Source: Pseudomonas putida
Lineage (GTDB): Bacteria > Pseudomonadota > Gammaproteobacteria > Pseudomonadales > Pseudomonadaceae
NCBI GenBank assembly: GCA_029953615.1
Contig: CP124529.1
Span: forward strand, 2,322,998 to 2,386,997
DNA: 64,000 nucleotides
Direction of reading: 5' to 3'
A program made the position numbers and the translations under genes. The notes below the pieces were generated by a model. The model was given only the letters and a program-made list of their open reading frames with translations, did not search any database and was not told the DNA's origin. Shown here piece after piece: positions 13,452-22,656 of the stretch; the first letter of the stretch is position 1, and the number at the start of each line of letters is the position of its first letter.

Positions 13452-13466
13452 TGGCACTGCCTTCGC
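13452..13466 (+). promoter_or_regulatory. Sigma-54 (RpoN) -24/-12 promoter of pdo
   Basis: TGGCACTGCCTTCGC matches the -24/-12 consensus (GG and GC separated by exactly 10 bases). Transcription should start near 13478, about 24 bases before the pdo ATG. Confidence 0.8.
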
Positions 13467-13501
13467 CTGTACAAGGCTGGGCGGATAAATTGGAGAACGC
13501 G

Positions 13502-14386
13502 ATGATCATCGGCAACAACCTGCACGTGGACGCTTTTTACGACAAGGCGACCTCGACCATCAGCTACCTAGTCATGGACGGCGTAACGCGCAAGTGTGCG
13601 TTGATTGACAGTGTCCTCGACTATGACCCCAAGTCGGGGCGCACCTGCACTGCTTCTGCGGACCAGTTGATTGCCCGGGTGAAGGAGCTGCGAGCTGAGG
13701 TGCAGTGGGTGCTGGAAACCCATGTGCATGCCGACCACCTTTCGGCGGCGGCCTATTTGAAGGAAAAGCTCGGCGGCCACACCGCCATCGGCGCGCACAT
13801 CACCCAGGTACAGAAAGTATTCGGTGCCTTGTTCAATGCCGAGCCTGGCTTCGCCCGCGATGGCAGCCAGTTCGATGTGCTGTTCGAAGATGAGGAAGGT
13901 TTCCGCATCGGCAACCTGCATGCCCGCGCGCTGCATACCCCGGGGCACACACCTGCGTGCATGAGCTTCATGATCGAGGACGCAGGCGAGACCGCGGTGT
14001 TCGTCGGTGACACCTTGTTCATGCCCGACTATGGTACCGCCCGCTGCGATTTCCCGGGGGCCGATGCCCGCACCCTGTACCGCTCGATCCGTCGCCTGCT
14101 GGCCTTTCCCGACCAGACCCGGCTGTTCATGTGCCATGACTACCTTCCAGGTGGCCGCGACATGCAGTACGTCACCACCGTGGCCGAGCAGCGCGCCAGC
14201 AATATTCATATCCACCAGGGCATCGACGAGGACAGCTTCGTCGCCATGCGTGAAGCCCGCGACAAGACGCTCGACATGCCCGTGCTGATCCTGCCATCGG
14301 TGCAGGTGAACATGCGCAGCGGCCAGTTCCCCGCGCCGGAAGAAAACGGTGTGAGCTACCTGAAGATCCCGCTGAACAAGCTGTAA
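13502..14386 (+). CDS. pdo: Persulfide dioxygenase (ETHE1-like metallo-beta-lactamase fold)
   Basis: This 294-aa protein is expected to oxidise glutathione persulfide to sulfite and glutathione with an iron centre. Metal-ligand motifs of the fold are present: HVHADH (about residues 77-82), HTPGHTPACMSF, VGDTLFMPDYG and the later MCHDY. The length resembles the bacterial PDO type that lacks a fused rhodanese domain. The ATG at 13502 follows GGAGAACGCG. It is the first gene of the pdo-sqr-tauE run and has its own sigma-54 promoter. Another metallo-hydrolase function is possible but unlikely given the neighbours. Confidence 0.92.
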   Translation: MIIGNNLHVDAFYDKATSTISYLVMDGVTRKCALIDSVLDYDPKSGRTCTASADQLIARVKELRAEVQWVLETHVHADHLSAAAYLKEKLGGHTAIGAHITQVQKVFGALFNAEPGFARDGSQFDVLFEDEEGFRIGNLHARALHTPGHTPACMSFMIEDAGETAVFVGDTLFMPDYGTARCDFPGADARTLYRSIRRLLAFPDQTRLFMCHDYLPGGRDMQYVTTVAEQRASNIHIHQGIDEDSFVAMREARDKTLDMPVLILPSVQVNMRSGQFPAPEENGVSYLKIPLNKL

Positions 14387-14425
14387 CCGCCCTGCTCCAT
14401 AACCAGATTTCCAGGATTTACCGCC

Positions 14426-15694
14426 ATGCCTGCCTTGTTGTCCCCTACCAATAACGATCACCACAAAGTGGTCATCGTCGGTGCCGGTGCCGCCGGTATC
14501 GCCACTGCTTCCAGCCTGATCAGCCGTGACCCGTCGCTGGACGTGACCCTGATCGACCCCGCCGAGGTGCATTACTACCAGCCCGGCTGGACCATGGTCG
14601 GTGCCGGTGTGTTCAAGGCGCAGAGCACTGCCCGCACCATGGCCTCGACCATCCCGCGCGGTGTGCGCTGGATCAAGGCACGTGTGCAGGGGTTCGACCC
14701 GCTGGGCCAGCTGGTCCTCCTCGAAGGCGGCCACGCCATCAGTTATGAACAGTTGGTGGTGTGCCCCGGCCTCAAGCTGGATTGGGCGGCCATCGATGGG
14801 CTCAGCGAGACCCTGGGCCACAACGGCGTCACCTCCAATTACCGCTACGATCTGGCGCCCTACACCTGGGAGCTGGTGCAGAAGCTCAGGCAAGGCCGCG
14901 CCCTGTTCTGCCAGCCGCCGATGCCGATCAAGTGCGCGGGCGCGCCGCAAAAGGCGCTTTACCTGTCATGTGACCACTGGCTGCGCAATGGTCATCTGGG
15001 GGCGGTGAAGGCCAGCTTCTTCAACGCCGGTGCGGTATTGTTCGGGGTGGCGGATTACGTGCCCGCGCTGATGAAGTACATCGACAAGTACGGCGTGGAC
15101 CTGAATTTTTCCCACCGCCTGGTCGCCGTGGACGGCCCGAACAAGCGCGCCACCTTCCTGCGCACCTTGGCCGATGGCAGCAGCGAAACCCTTATCGAGG
15201 CCTTCGACATGCTGCACGTGGTACCGCCGCAGGTGGCACCGGACTTCATTCGTGAAAGCCCGTTGGCCGACAACGCCGGCTGGGTCGATGTTGACCCGCA
15301 CACCCTGCGTCATCGCCACTTCACCAATGTGCATGCCCTGGGGGACGTGGCCAATACCAGCAATGCCAAGACTGCCGCGGCTGCCCGCAAGCAGGCTCCG
15401 GTCGTGGCCAACAATGTGCTGGTGGCCCTTGGCAGGCTACCTGCCTTGGCCCGGTACGATGGTTATGGCTCGTGCCCGCTCACCGTCGAGCGCGGCAAGA
15501 TCGTGCTGGCTGAGTTCACTTATGGCGGCAAGCTGGCACCGAGTTTCCCAAACTGGTTACTGGATGGCCGCCGACCTACACGCCTGGCGTGGTTGCTCAA
15601 GGCACGGGTGCTGCCGCCCTTGTACTGGAAAGGCATGCTCAAGGGCCGGGAGTGGCTGGCACGCCCGCAGTTGGTAGCCGAGGGTGGGCAGTGA
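14426..15694 (+). CDS. sqr: Sulfide:quinone oxidoreductase
   Basis: SQR (422 aa) is a membrane-associated FAD enzyme that oxidises sulfide and passes electrons to quinone, forming persulfide for PDO. The N-terminal dinucleotide-binding motif is VVIVGAGAAGIATASSLI (about residues 14-31), followed by YYQPGWTMVGAG. Candidate redox cysteines occur in VVCPGLKLDW and in PMPIKCAGAPQKALYLSC. A second FAD contact is HALGDVANTSNAKTAAAARKQ. It lies 40 bases after pdo. The C-terminus looks amphipathic, as expected for membrane association. Confidence 0.94.
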   Translation: MPALLSPTNNDHHKVVIVGAGAAGIATASSLISRDPSLDVTLIDPAEVHYYQPGWTMVGAGVFKAQSTARTMASTIPRGVRWIKARVQGFDPLGQLVLLEGGHAISYEQLVVCPGLKLDWAAIDGLSETLGHNGVTSNYRYDLAPYTWELVQKLRQGRALFCQPPMPIKCAGAPQKALYLSCDHWLRNGHLGAVKASFFNAGAVLFGVADYVPALMKYIDKYGVDLNFSHRLVAVDGPNKRATFLRTLADGSSETLIEAFDMLHVVPPQVAPDFIRESPLADNAGWVDVDPHTLRHRHFTNVHALGDVANTSNAKTAAAARKQAPVVANNVLVALGRLPALARYDGYGSCPLTVERGKIVLAEFTYGGKLAPSFPNWLLDGRRPTRLAWLLKARVLPPLYWKGMLKGREWLARPQLVAEGGQ

Positions 15695-16509
15695 TCGAAC
15701 ATCAACTACTGGGAGCGGGCCTGGGCGCGATCATCGGTGCCGTGCTGGCCTTGACCGGTGCCGGCGGTGGCATTCTCGCAGTGCCTTTACTGGTGTTCGG
15801 CCTGGGTTTGTCGATGGTCGAGGCTGCACCGGTCGGCCTGCTGGCCGTAGGCATGGCGGCGGCAGTGGGTGCTGTGCTGGGGTTGCGTCAGGGCCTGGTG
15901 CGCTACCGGGCGGCGTTGTTCATCGCGGTGATCGGTGTGGTAGCGGCCCCGTTCGGGCTGATGCTGGCCCACCGCTTGCCTGACACGCCACTGCAGTTGG
16001 TGTTCGCCGGCGTGTTGGTGTACGCCTGCCTGCGCATCTGGTGCAAGGCGGCCAAGGAACTGCGCGGCGAAGCCAATGACGCCCACCGCTATATCGAACC
16101 CTGCGTGCTGAACCCGTTGCAGGGCCGTTTGCGCTGGACCCTGCCCTGCGCCCGCGCCCTGGCGTTTACCGGCGCACTGTCCGGGCTGCTGTCCGGCCTG
16201 CTCGGCGTAGGCGGTGGCTTTGTCATCATCCCGGCCCTTAACCGCTATACCAACTTGCGCATGGCCAGCATCGTCTCCACCTCGCTGGCGGTGATTGCAT
16301 TGGTGTCTACCGGCAGTGTGGTCAGCGCCAGCCTGGCAGGGGTGATGCACTGGCAGGTTGGCGCCCCGTTCGCTGGCGGCGCGGTGCTCGGCCTGCTGCT
16401 GGCGCGGCCCTTGGCCGCCAGGCTGGCCGGGCCGCGCTTGCAGCAGATGTTTGCGGTGGCCGGTTGGGCTGCGGCCCTGTTGCTGGCCGGCAAGGCGTTA
16501 CTCGGCTAG
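15691..16509 (+). CDS. TauE/SafE family sulfite (anion) exporter
   Basis: This 272-aa multi-helix membrane protein has two repeats beginning with the glycine-rich TGAGGGILAVPLL and GVGGGFVIIPAL, the internal duplication typical of TauE/SafE. The start is a GTG that overlaps the sqr stop (GTGA), so the two are translationally coupled; the longer open frame upstream lies inside sqr. In this operon the likely substrate is sulfite or another sulfur oxyanion formed by PDO. Its last 12 bases overlap the 3' end of the convergent LysR gene. Confidence 0.9.
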   Translation: MIEHQLLGAGLGAIIGAVLALTGAGGGILAVPLLVFGLGLSMVEAAPVGLLAVGMAAAVGAVLGLRQGLVRYRAALFIAVIGVVAAPFGLMLAHRLPDTPLQLVFAGVLVYACLRIWCKAAKELRGEANDAHRYIEPCVLNPLQGRLRWTLPCARALAFTGALSGLLSGLLGVGGGFVIIPALNRYTNLRMASIVSTSLAVIALVSTGSVVSASLAGVMHWQVGAPFAGGAVLGLLLARPLAARLAGPRLQQMFAVAGWAAALLLAGKALLG

Positions 16510-17385
16510 CAACTCGCTTTGTTCTGCAGCGCACAGCGCCAGCAGGTAGTCCCACACTACTCGCAGGCGCACTGACTTGTGCAGTTCGCGGCGGGTGCAG
16601 ATCCAGTAGCTGCGCTGGATGGTTTCACCAGGCAGTACACGCACCAGTGTCGGGTCGTGGCGGGCCATGTAATTGGGCAGCACGGCGATGCCCAGCCCGG
16701 CACGAGCGGCGGTTTGTTGGGCGATTACGCTGGTGCTGCGAAACACTACGTTAGGTGCCCGGCAGAAGCTGTTGAGAAACAGCAGTTCCTGGCTGAACAG
16801 CAAATCGTCCACGTAGCCGATCCAGTTATGCCGGGCCAGGTCCTCGCGGTTTCGTAGCGGGGGCGCGCGATCCAGGTAGGCCTGGCTGGCATACAAGGCC
16901 AGGCGATAGTCGGTGAGCTTGCGGGTGATCAGCAGGTCTGCGTTGGGCCGTTCCAGGTGGATGCTGATCTCCGCCTCGCGGTTGAGGATGCTGACGAAGC
17001 GCGGCACCGCCACCAGCTCCACCTCCAGGCCGGGGTAGCGGTCGAACAGCGCATTCATGCGCGGGGTGAAGAACATGATGCCGATGCCTTCGGTCACCCC
17101 CAGGCGAATCTTGCCCAGTGGCGTGATGGCCTGGGTGATTTCTTCCTGTGCCAGCAGGGCAACGTTTTCCATGGCTTCGGCGTGCTTGAGCAGAGCTTGG
17201 CCCGAGGGGGTCAGTTCATAGCCCTGGGCATGCTGCACGAACAGCGCGGTACCCAGGCTTTGTTCGATGCTCTCGATGTGCCGGGCCACGGTGCTGTGGG
17301 TGGTGTTGAGGCGCTTGGCGGCGGTAAGCAAACGGCCGCTGCGCTGCAACTCGAGGAAAAACCGCAGATCGTTCCAGTCGAACAT
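16498..17385 (-). CDS. LysR-type transcriptional regulator
   Basis: A 295-aa LysR regulator with an N-terminal winged helix (LRFFLELQRSGRLLTAAKRLNTTHSTVARHI, about residues 7-37) and a C-terminal effector domain. The start ATG has AAGGATC upstream. It is divergent from the GMC oxidoreductase gene at 17608, with a REP pair between them. It may control that gene and the following transporter, since LysR genes often regulate the divergent neighbour. The effector is unknown. Confidence 0.92.
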   Translation of the reverse strand: MFDWNDLRFFLELQRSGRLLTAAKRLNTTHSTVARHIESIEQSLGTALFVQHAQGYELTPSGQALLKHAEAMENVALLAQEEITQAITPLGKIRLGVTEGIGIMFFTPRMNALFDRYPGLEVELVAVPRFVSILNREAEISIHLERPNADLLITRKLTDYRLALYASQAYLDRAPPLRNREDLARHNWIGYVDDLLFSQELLFLNSFCRAPNVVFRSTSVIAQQTAARAGLGIAVLPNYMARHDPTLVRVLPGETIQRSYWICTRRELHKSVRLRVVWDYLLALCAAEQSELLAE

Positions 17386-17410
17386 GCTGATCCTTTTTGG
17401 CAGTTCGTTC

Positions 17411-17487
17411 CGGCCTCTTCGCGGGCACGCCCGCTCCCACAGGGATCGCGTTACCTTGTGGGAGCGGGGCGTGCCCGCGAAGAGGCC
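17411..17487. repeat. REP pair (inverted), GCGGG/CCCGC type
   Basis: A near-perfect inverted pair: CGGCCTCTTCGCGGG...CCCGCTCCCACAGG and CTTGTGGGAGCGGG...CCCGCGAAGAGGCC. It sits between the LysR start and the GMC oxidoreductase start, so it lies within a divergent promoter gap, an uncommon place for a REP pair. Confidence 0.85.
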
Positions 17488-17607
17488 AGTACAGACTTAC
17501 CACTGTGCTAAAACGCACAGCGGCTGCGCGAAATCTCGTGTTTCCTCCACGAAATTACTCACTAAGATGGATCGGGACAAGAATAATAATCAGGCCCGAG
17601 GTTGCAC

Positions 17608-19254
17608 ATGCCATCAGCCGATTCTGTCTTCGACTACGTGGTCGTAGGGGCCGGTCCCGCCGGTTGCCTGCTGGCCAATCGTTTGTCCGCCGACCCCTCC
17701 TGCCGCGTGCTGCTGCTGGAAGCGGGTGGCCGTGACAACTATCCCTGGATCCATATCCCCGTCGGTTACCTCTATTGCATCGGCAACCCGCGCACCGACT
17801 GGTGCTTCAAGACCGAGGCGCAGCCTGGTCTGGGCGGTCGTGCGCTGGGCTATCCACGCGGCAAGGTGCTGGGTGGCTGCTCTTCGATCAACGGCATGAT
17901 CTACATGCGCGGCCAGGCCGCCGACTATGACCGTTGGGCCGAGCAAGGCAACGACGGCTGGGCCTGGAAGGACGTACTGCCGCTGTTCAAGGCCAGCGAA
18001 AGCCACTTTGCCGGCGCCAGCGAACACCACGGTGGTGACGGCGAATGGCGGGTCGAGCGCCAGCGCTACAGCTGGCCGATCCTCGACGCCTTCCGCGACG
18101 CCGCCGAGCAGAGCGGCATCGGCAAGGTCGACGACTTCAACACTGGCGACAACCAGGGCTGTGGATACTTCCAGGTCAACCAGCGCAGCGGTGTGCGCTG
18201 GAACGCTTCCAAGGCTTTCTTGCGGCCGATCAAGGACCGCCCCAATCTCACCGTGCTGACCGGCGTTCAGGTTGACCAGGTGCTGCTCAACAACACCCGC
18301 GCACGGGCGGTGAAGGCGTTTTGGCAAGGGGCCTGGCACGAGTTCGCGGCCCGTCGCGAGATCATTCTCTGTGCGGGCGCGGTGGGCTCACCCGGCATTC
18401 TGCAGCGCTCCGGCATTGGCCCGCGGCAGCTACTGGAACGCCTGGGCATTGGCGTGCGTCACGACATGCCAGGCGTTGGCGGCAACCTGCAGGATCATCT
18501 GCAACTGCGCCTGATCTACCAGATCCGCAATACCCGCACCTTGAACCAGATGGCCAACAGCTTGTGGGGCAAGATGGGCATGGGCCTGCGCTACCTCTAT
18601 GACCGCAGCGGCCCACTGGCCATGGCGCCGAGCCAGCTGGGCGCGTTCGTGCGTTCGAGCCCGGAGCAGGCCACCGCCAACCTGCAGTACCATGTGCAGC
18701 CGCTGTCACTCGAACGCTTCGGTGAGCCACTGCACAGGTTCCCGGCCTTTACCGCTTCGGTGTGCAACCTGCGCCCGGCCAGCCGCGGGCGGATCGATAT
18801 CCGCAGCAGCGACATGAACAGCACGCCGCTGATCGACCCCAACTATCTCAGTGATCCCCAGGACCTGCGGGTCGCCGCCGATTCCATTCGCCTCACCCGG
18901 CGTATCGTCCAGGCCCCTGCTCTCGCCGCGTTCGACCCAAAGGAATACCTGCCGGGCCCAACGCTGCAAACCGAAGAAGAGCTGTTCGAAGCCGCAGGCA
19001 AAATTGGCACCACCATCTTTCACCCGGTCGGCACTTGCCGCATGGGTAATGGCGAACTGGACGTTGTGGATAACCAGTTGCGCGTGCACGGCATCCCCGG
19101 CCTGCGTGTGGCGGACGCCTCGATCATGCCGCAGATTACCTCCGGCAATACCTGTTCACCCACCCTGATGATCGCCGAAAAGGCGGCGCAACTGATCCTC
19201 AAAGGAGCTGCCACCCAGACCTATCTGAACGAAGACGCGATACCGACGCCCTGA
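17608..19254 (+). CDS. GMC-family FAD oxidoreductase (choline/alcohol dehydrogenase-like)
   Basis: This 548-aa flavoprotein has the GMC dinucleotide fold FDYVVVGAGPAGCLLANRLS near the start, the GMC signature PRGKVLGGCSSINGMIYMRG (about residues 86-105), the second signature GAVGSPGILQRSGIGP, and a C-terminal region FHPVGTCRMG with catalytic His followed by PQITSGNTCSPTLMIAEKAA. Members oxidise alcohols such as choline or medium-chain alcohols, passing electrons to the respiratory chain. The substrate cannot be read from the sequence. ATG 17608 is preferred over the TTG two codons upstream. The transporter behind it may import its substrate. Confidence 0.93.
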   Translation: MPSADSVFDYVVVGAGPAGCLLANRLSADPSCRVLLLEAGGRDNYPWIHIPVGYLYCIGNPRTDWCFKTEAQPGLGGRALGYPRGKVLGGCSSINGMIYMRGQAADYDRWAEQGNDGWAWKDVLPLFKASESHFAGASEHHGGDGEWRVERQRYSWPILDAFRDAAEQSGIGKVDDFNTGDNQGCGYFQVNQRSGVRWNASKAFLRPIKDRPNLTVLTGVQVDQVLLNNTRARAVKAFWQGAWHEFAARREIILCAGAVGSPGILQRSGIGPRQLLERLGIGVRHDMPGVGGNLQDHLQLRLIYQIRNTRTLNQMANSLWGKMGMGLRYLYDRSGPLAMAPSQLGAFVRSSPEQATANLQYHVQPLSLERFGEPLHRFPAFTASVCNLRPASRGRIDIRSSDMNSTPLIDPNYLSDPQDLRVAADSIRLTRRIVQAPALAAFDPKEYLPGPTLQTEEELFEAAGKIGTTIFHPVGTCRMGNGELDVVDNQLRVHGIPGLRVADASIMPQITSGNTCSPTLMIAEKAAQLILKGAATQTYLNEDAIPTP

Positions 19255-19352
19255 CCACGGGTGCGTGCAGTACCGGCAGCTGGCGGTCAGAAGCTGCCGA
19301 CAGTGGAACAACAAGAATAATCACTGTGGCCTGCGGGCCGAGGACAGCAACG

Positions 19353-20973
19353 ATGTCGGATTACCTCCAGGAGCAGGGCGCGGCGGCCAGCAGCGCGAGC
19401 GGCCGTGAAGAACGCAAGATCATTTTCGCGTCATCCCTCGGGACCGTTTTCGAGTGGTATGACTTTATTTCTCTATGGTGCGTTGGCAGCGGTCATCAGC
19501 AAGCAGTTCTTCGCGGGTGTGAATGACACCACCGCCTTCATCTTCGCCCTCATGGCCTTTGCCGCCGGCTTCCTGGTGCGGCCGTTCGGCGCGCTGGTGT
19601 TCGGCCGGCTGGGCGACATGATCGGGCGCAAGTACACCTTCCTCGTCACCATCGTGCTGATGGGCCTGTCGACCTTTGCCGTCGGCTTGTTGCCCACCTA
19701 TGCCAGCATCGGCATTGCAGCACCGATCATCCTGGTAGTCCTGCGCATGCTGCAGGGGCTGGCGCTGGGCGGTGAGTACGGCGGTGCGGCTACCTATGTG
19801 GCGGAGCATGCACCGCCTGGCAAACGCGGCTTCCACACCGGCTTCATCCAGTCCACCGCCACTCTCGGCCTACTGCTGTCGCTGGTCGTGGTGCTGGGCA
19901 GCCGTTATATCAGTGGCGACCAGTTCGAAACCTGGGGCTGGCGCCTGCCGTTCTTGCTGTCGATCGTGCTGTTGGCGATTTCCACCTGGATCCGCATGAG
20001 CATGCATGAGTCGCCGGCCTTCGTGAAAATGAAGGCCCAGGGCAAGGTCAGCAAGTCGCCTATTCGTGAGTCGTTCACTTCCTGGCCGAACCTGAAAGTG
20101 GTGCTCACTGCCTTGTTCAGTATCAACGCAGGGCAGGCCGTGACCTTCTACACGGCGCAGTTCTACGTGCTGTTCTTCATGACCCAGATGCTGAAAATGG
20201 ACCCGGCCCAAGCCAACACCCTGCTGATCATCAGCGTGGTCATTGGGGCGCCGTTCTTCGTGTTCTTCGGCTGGTTGTCCGACCGGATTGGCCGCAAGCC
20301 GATCCTGATGCTCGGCCTGCTGCTGGCCACGGTACTTTACTTCCCGCTGTTCAAGGCGCTGAGCCACTACGCCAACCCACAGATCGACGCGGCCAGCCGC
20401 CAGGCGCCGATCGTGGTCACTGCCGACCCGCAAGGCTGCACCTTCCAGTTCGACCCGGTGGGCAAGGCGCGTTTCGACAGCCCGTGCGACAAGGTTAAGA
20501 CCTTCCTGGTCAAGCAGGGCCTGCCCTATAGCTCGGTGGATGTGGCCGGCAGCGATGTAGTGGTCAACATCGGTGACAAAACCATCAACGGCTTCGACGA
20601 AGCAGCCATGCGTGCTGCGGTGGAACAGGCCGGCTACCCGGCCAAGGCCGACCCAGCGCAGGTCAACCAGGTGATGGTGGTGGTGCTGATCGTGGCGATG
20701 ATCCTGATCGCGACCATGACCTATGGCCCGCTGGCGGCTGTGATGGTCGAGCTGTTCCCGACTCGCATCCGCTACACCTCGATGTCGCTGCCCTACCACA
20801 TCGGCAACGGCTGGTTCGGTGGCTTCCTGCCAACGGTGTCGTTCGCGCTGGTGGTGTACACCGGGGATATCTTCTATGGGCTGTGGTACCCGGTGCTGGT
20901 GACCGGGGTCAGCCTGTTGGTGGGTATCTTCTGCCTGAAAGAAACCAAGGATGTGGATATCGACAAGATCTAA
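19353..20973 (+). pseudogene. MFS metabolite:H+ symporter (MHS family), one-base frameshift
   Basis: This would be a 539-aa inner-membrane transporter of the MHS group (proline/betaine/dicarboxylate-type symporters). The N-terminal part reads MSDYLQEQGAAAS... IIFASSLGTVFEWYDF, then the frame breaks. The rest continues in another frame as FLYGALAAVISKQFF. The family motif EWYDFFLYG is restored by removing one A at 19467 (GACTTTATTTCTC). The signature GRLGDMIGRKYTF and the second-half copy GWLSDRIGRKP are intact. An extra soluble insertion of about 90 residues (QGCTFQFDPVGKARFD...) sits between helices in the second half. It follows the GMC enzyme by 98 bases. It could be a true mutation or a sequencing error. 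Confidence 0.85.
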
Positions 20974-20990
20974 GGGCTGGCGCGGACCTT

Positions 20991-21107
20991 TGTAGGAGCG
21001 GCCTTGTGTCGCGAAAGGGCCGCAAAGCGGCCCCGGGGTTCAGCAGCGATGCACAAATTGCCGGGGCTGCTTCGCAGCCTATCGCGACACAAGGCCGCTC
21101 CTACACA
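20991..21107. repeat. REP pair (inverted), GGCCGC type
   Basis: TGTAGGAGCGGCCTTGTGTCGCG... is mirrored by CGCGACACAAGGCCGCTCCTACACA, with internal GGGCCGCAAAGCGGCCC hairpins. This is a different REP family from the GCGGG/CCCGC one. Confidence 0.85.
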
Positions 21108-21136
21108 GATCAGCCACACCTGCATGAACCCATAAA

Positions 21137-21161
21137 AAAACCGGCTGTAAAAGCCGGTTTT
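21137..21161. terminator. Bidirectional terminator
   Basis: AAAACCGGCT-GTAA-AAGCCGGTTTT with flanking A and T runs. It lies between the convergent transporter and PlsC-family genes and can serve both. Confidence 0.85.
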
Positions 21162-21293
21162 CTTATGCCCCAAAAAAACTTATGCACGATTTTCAGAAAA
21201 ATGTCATACAAAGAAATAAATAGCTAATTCAACGACTTAGCGTAGATTCAAAGCATTTCATCCAGAAATTGCACACAAGTTATCCACAGATGG

Positions 21294-22064
21294 TCAGGCC
21301 ATCTGCTCCTGGGGTTTTTCCTCTGCTGGTGGCAGCGAACCCATGGCCCGCTGAGTGGCTTCGTTCCACGCCGCGGCACGGTCGTTGAGCTCGGCAATGG
21401 CCCGTGGTCCGGTGCCGTTGGCGTACATCGGCGCGCCAATCACCACCTCGATGGTGCCAGCGCGCTTGCCCCAACCGGTCTTCGGCCAGAACTTGCCAGC
21501 ATTGTGGGCAACTGGCAGCACCGGTAGCCCGGCATTCACTGCCAGCGCGGTACCGCCACGGGAGAACTTGCCCATTGTGCCGAATGGCACGCGGGTGCCT
21601 TCCGGGAAGATCAGCACCCAGGTCTTCTGCTTGAGTAGCTCGTCACCCTTGCTGGCTACCTGGCGCAGGGCTTCCTTGGGGTTGTCGCGGTTGATCGCGA
21701 TCGGCCGCAGCATGGCCATGGCCCAACCAAAGAACGGCACGTACAGCAACTCGCGCTTGAGCACCTGGCTCAGCGGCGAGAAGTACTGGGAAAGGAAGAA
21801 GGTTTCCCAGGTGCTCTGGTGGTTGGACAGGATGACGCAAGGCTCATCAGGCACGTTCTCGGCGCCAGTGACCTTGTAGTCGATACCCAGGATGGTGCGC
21901 ACCAGGAACAACGCGCAACGGCACCAGTACACGTTGATGAACTTGTAGCGCTTGGGGAATGACAGGAACGGCGCGACGAAGAAGCTCAGCGAGCACCACA
22001 GCAGCGAACTGGTGCCCAGCAGCAGGTAAAAAAGAAAGATTCTGATCGCCTGCAGGATCGACAT
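21294..22064 (-). CDS. plsC: 1-acyl-glycerol-3-phosphate acyltransferase, PlsC/HdtS family
   Basis: This 256-aa membrane acyltransferase transfers an acyl chain to lysophosphatidate in phospholipid synthesis. Motif I is NHQSTWE (an HX4E form of the usual HX4D), motif III is FPEGTRVPFG, and LPVLPVAHNAG follows. The N-terminus is strongly hydrophobic (ILQAIRIFLFYLLLGTSSLLW). The opening closely resembles P. fluorescens HdtS, which was linked to acyl-homoserine-lactone production, so hdtS is an alternative name. I chose ATG at 22064; an ATG five codons upstream (22079) is possible. It is the last gene of the leftward glyQ-glyS-gmhB run. Confidence 0.9.
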   Translation of the reverse strand: MSILQAIRIFLFYLLLGTSSLLWCSLSFFVAPFLSFPKRYKFINVYWCRCALFLVRTILGIDYKVTGAENVPDEPCVILSNHQSTWETFFLSQYFSPLSQVLKRELLYVPFFGWAMAMLRPIAINRDNPKEALRQVASKGDELLKQKTWVLIFPEGTRVPFGTMGKFSRGGTALAVNAGLPVLPVAHNAGKFWPKTGWGKRAGTIEVVIGAPMYANGTGPRAIAELNDRAAAWNEATQRAMGSLPPAEEKPQEQMA

Positions 22065-22125
22065 AGTGGCTTGTACCATTGCGGGGCATGCCCGCCTGAG
22101 AAAAATGCGCCCGAAGGCGCACTGT

Positions 22126-22653
22126 TTAAATTAGTTCTCTGGCGATAGCTGCCAGATCGTCGAAAATCAGTGTAGTTTCCGGAACACCTTTTTCCAGGGT
22201 CCGCTCGCCCTTGCCGGTTTTCACCAACACGGGTTGTGCACCGACGGCCAGGGCGGCCTCCAGGTCACCTTTGCTGTCGCCAACGAACCAGACGCCTCCA
22301 AGGCCAACCTGGTAATGCTCGGCAATCGCCCGTAGCATTCCAGGCTTGGGCTTGCGGCAGTCGCAGCCTTCGTCCGGCCCGTGCGGGCAATACACGATGT
22401 GGCCCACTTCGCCACCCTGCTCGGCCACCAGCGCGCGCAGGCGCGCGTGCATGGCCTCGAGGGTTGCCAGCGCATAGTAGCCACGGGCAATGCCGGACTG
22501 GTTGGTGGCCACGGCCACCGTCCAGCCCGCTTTGCTCAACTGCGCGATCGCTTCGACCGAGCCAGGGATCGGAATCCACTCGTCCAGCGTCTTGATGTAG
22601 GCGTCGGAGTCATGGTTGATGACTCCGTCACGGTCGAGAATCAGCAGTTTCAA
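22126..22653 (-). CDS. gmhB: D-glycero-beta-D-manno-heptose 1,7-bisphosphate 7-phosphatase
   Basis: GmhB (175 aa) removes the 7-phosphate in ADP-heptose synthesis for the lipopolysaccharide inner core. HAD motif I is LILDRDGVIN (residues 4-13). The zinc-binding CPHGPDEGCDC (Cys-His-Cys-Cys) is present, followed by RKPKPGM and GDSKGDLEAA. The start is TTG (22653), three bases after the glyS stop, so translation is probably coupled to glyS. Confidence 0.94.
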   Translation of the reverse strand: MKLLILDRDGVINHDSDAYIKTLDEWIPIPGSVEAIAQLSKAGWTVAVATNQSGIARGYYALATLEAMHARLRALVAEQGGEVGHIVYCPHGPDEGCDCRKPKPGMLRAIAEHYQVGLGGVWFVGDSKGDLEAALAVGAQPVLVKTGKGERTLEKGVPETTLIFDDLAAIARELI

Positions 22654-22656
22654 GGC

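Larger units (their letters stand above)
20974..21293. other. Intergenic region, convergent 3' ends
   Basis: Holds a REP pair (20991-21107), a terminator (21137-21161), then an AT-rich stretch with a perfect DnaA box TTATCCACA at 21280-21288. No gene is seen. Confidence 0.7.

Noticed and set aside
13280..13525. N-terminal extension of FisR
   Set aside because: It would cover the pdo sigma-54 promoter and overlap the pdo start; the ATG at 13279 matches the known FisR opening and cysteine numbering.
17216..17518. Small frames around the REP pair upstream of the GMC gene
   Set aside because: They translate REP palindromes and the 5' part of the LysR gene; no independent support.
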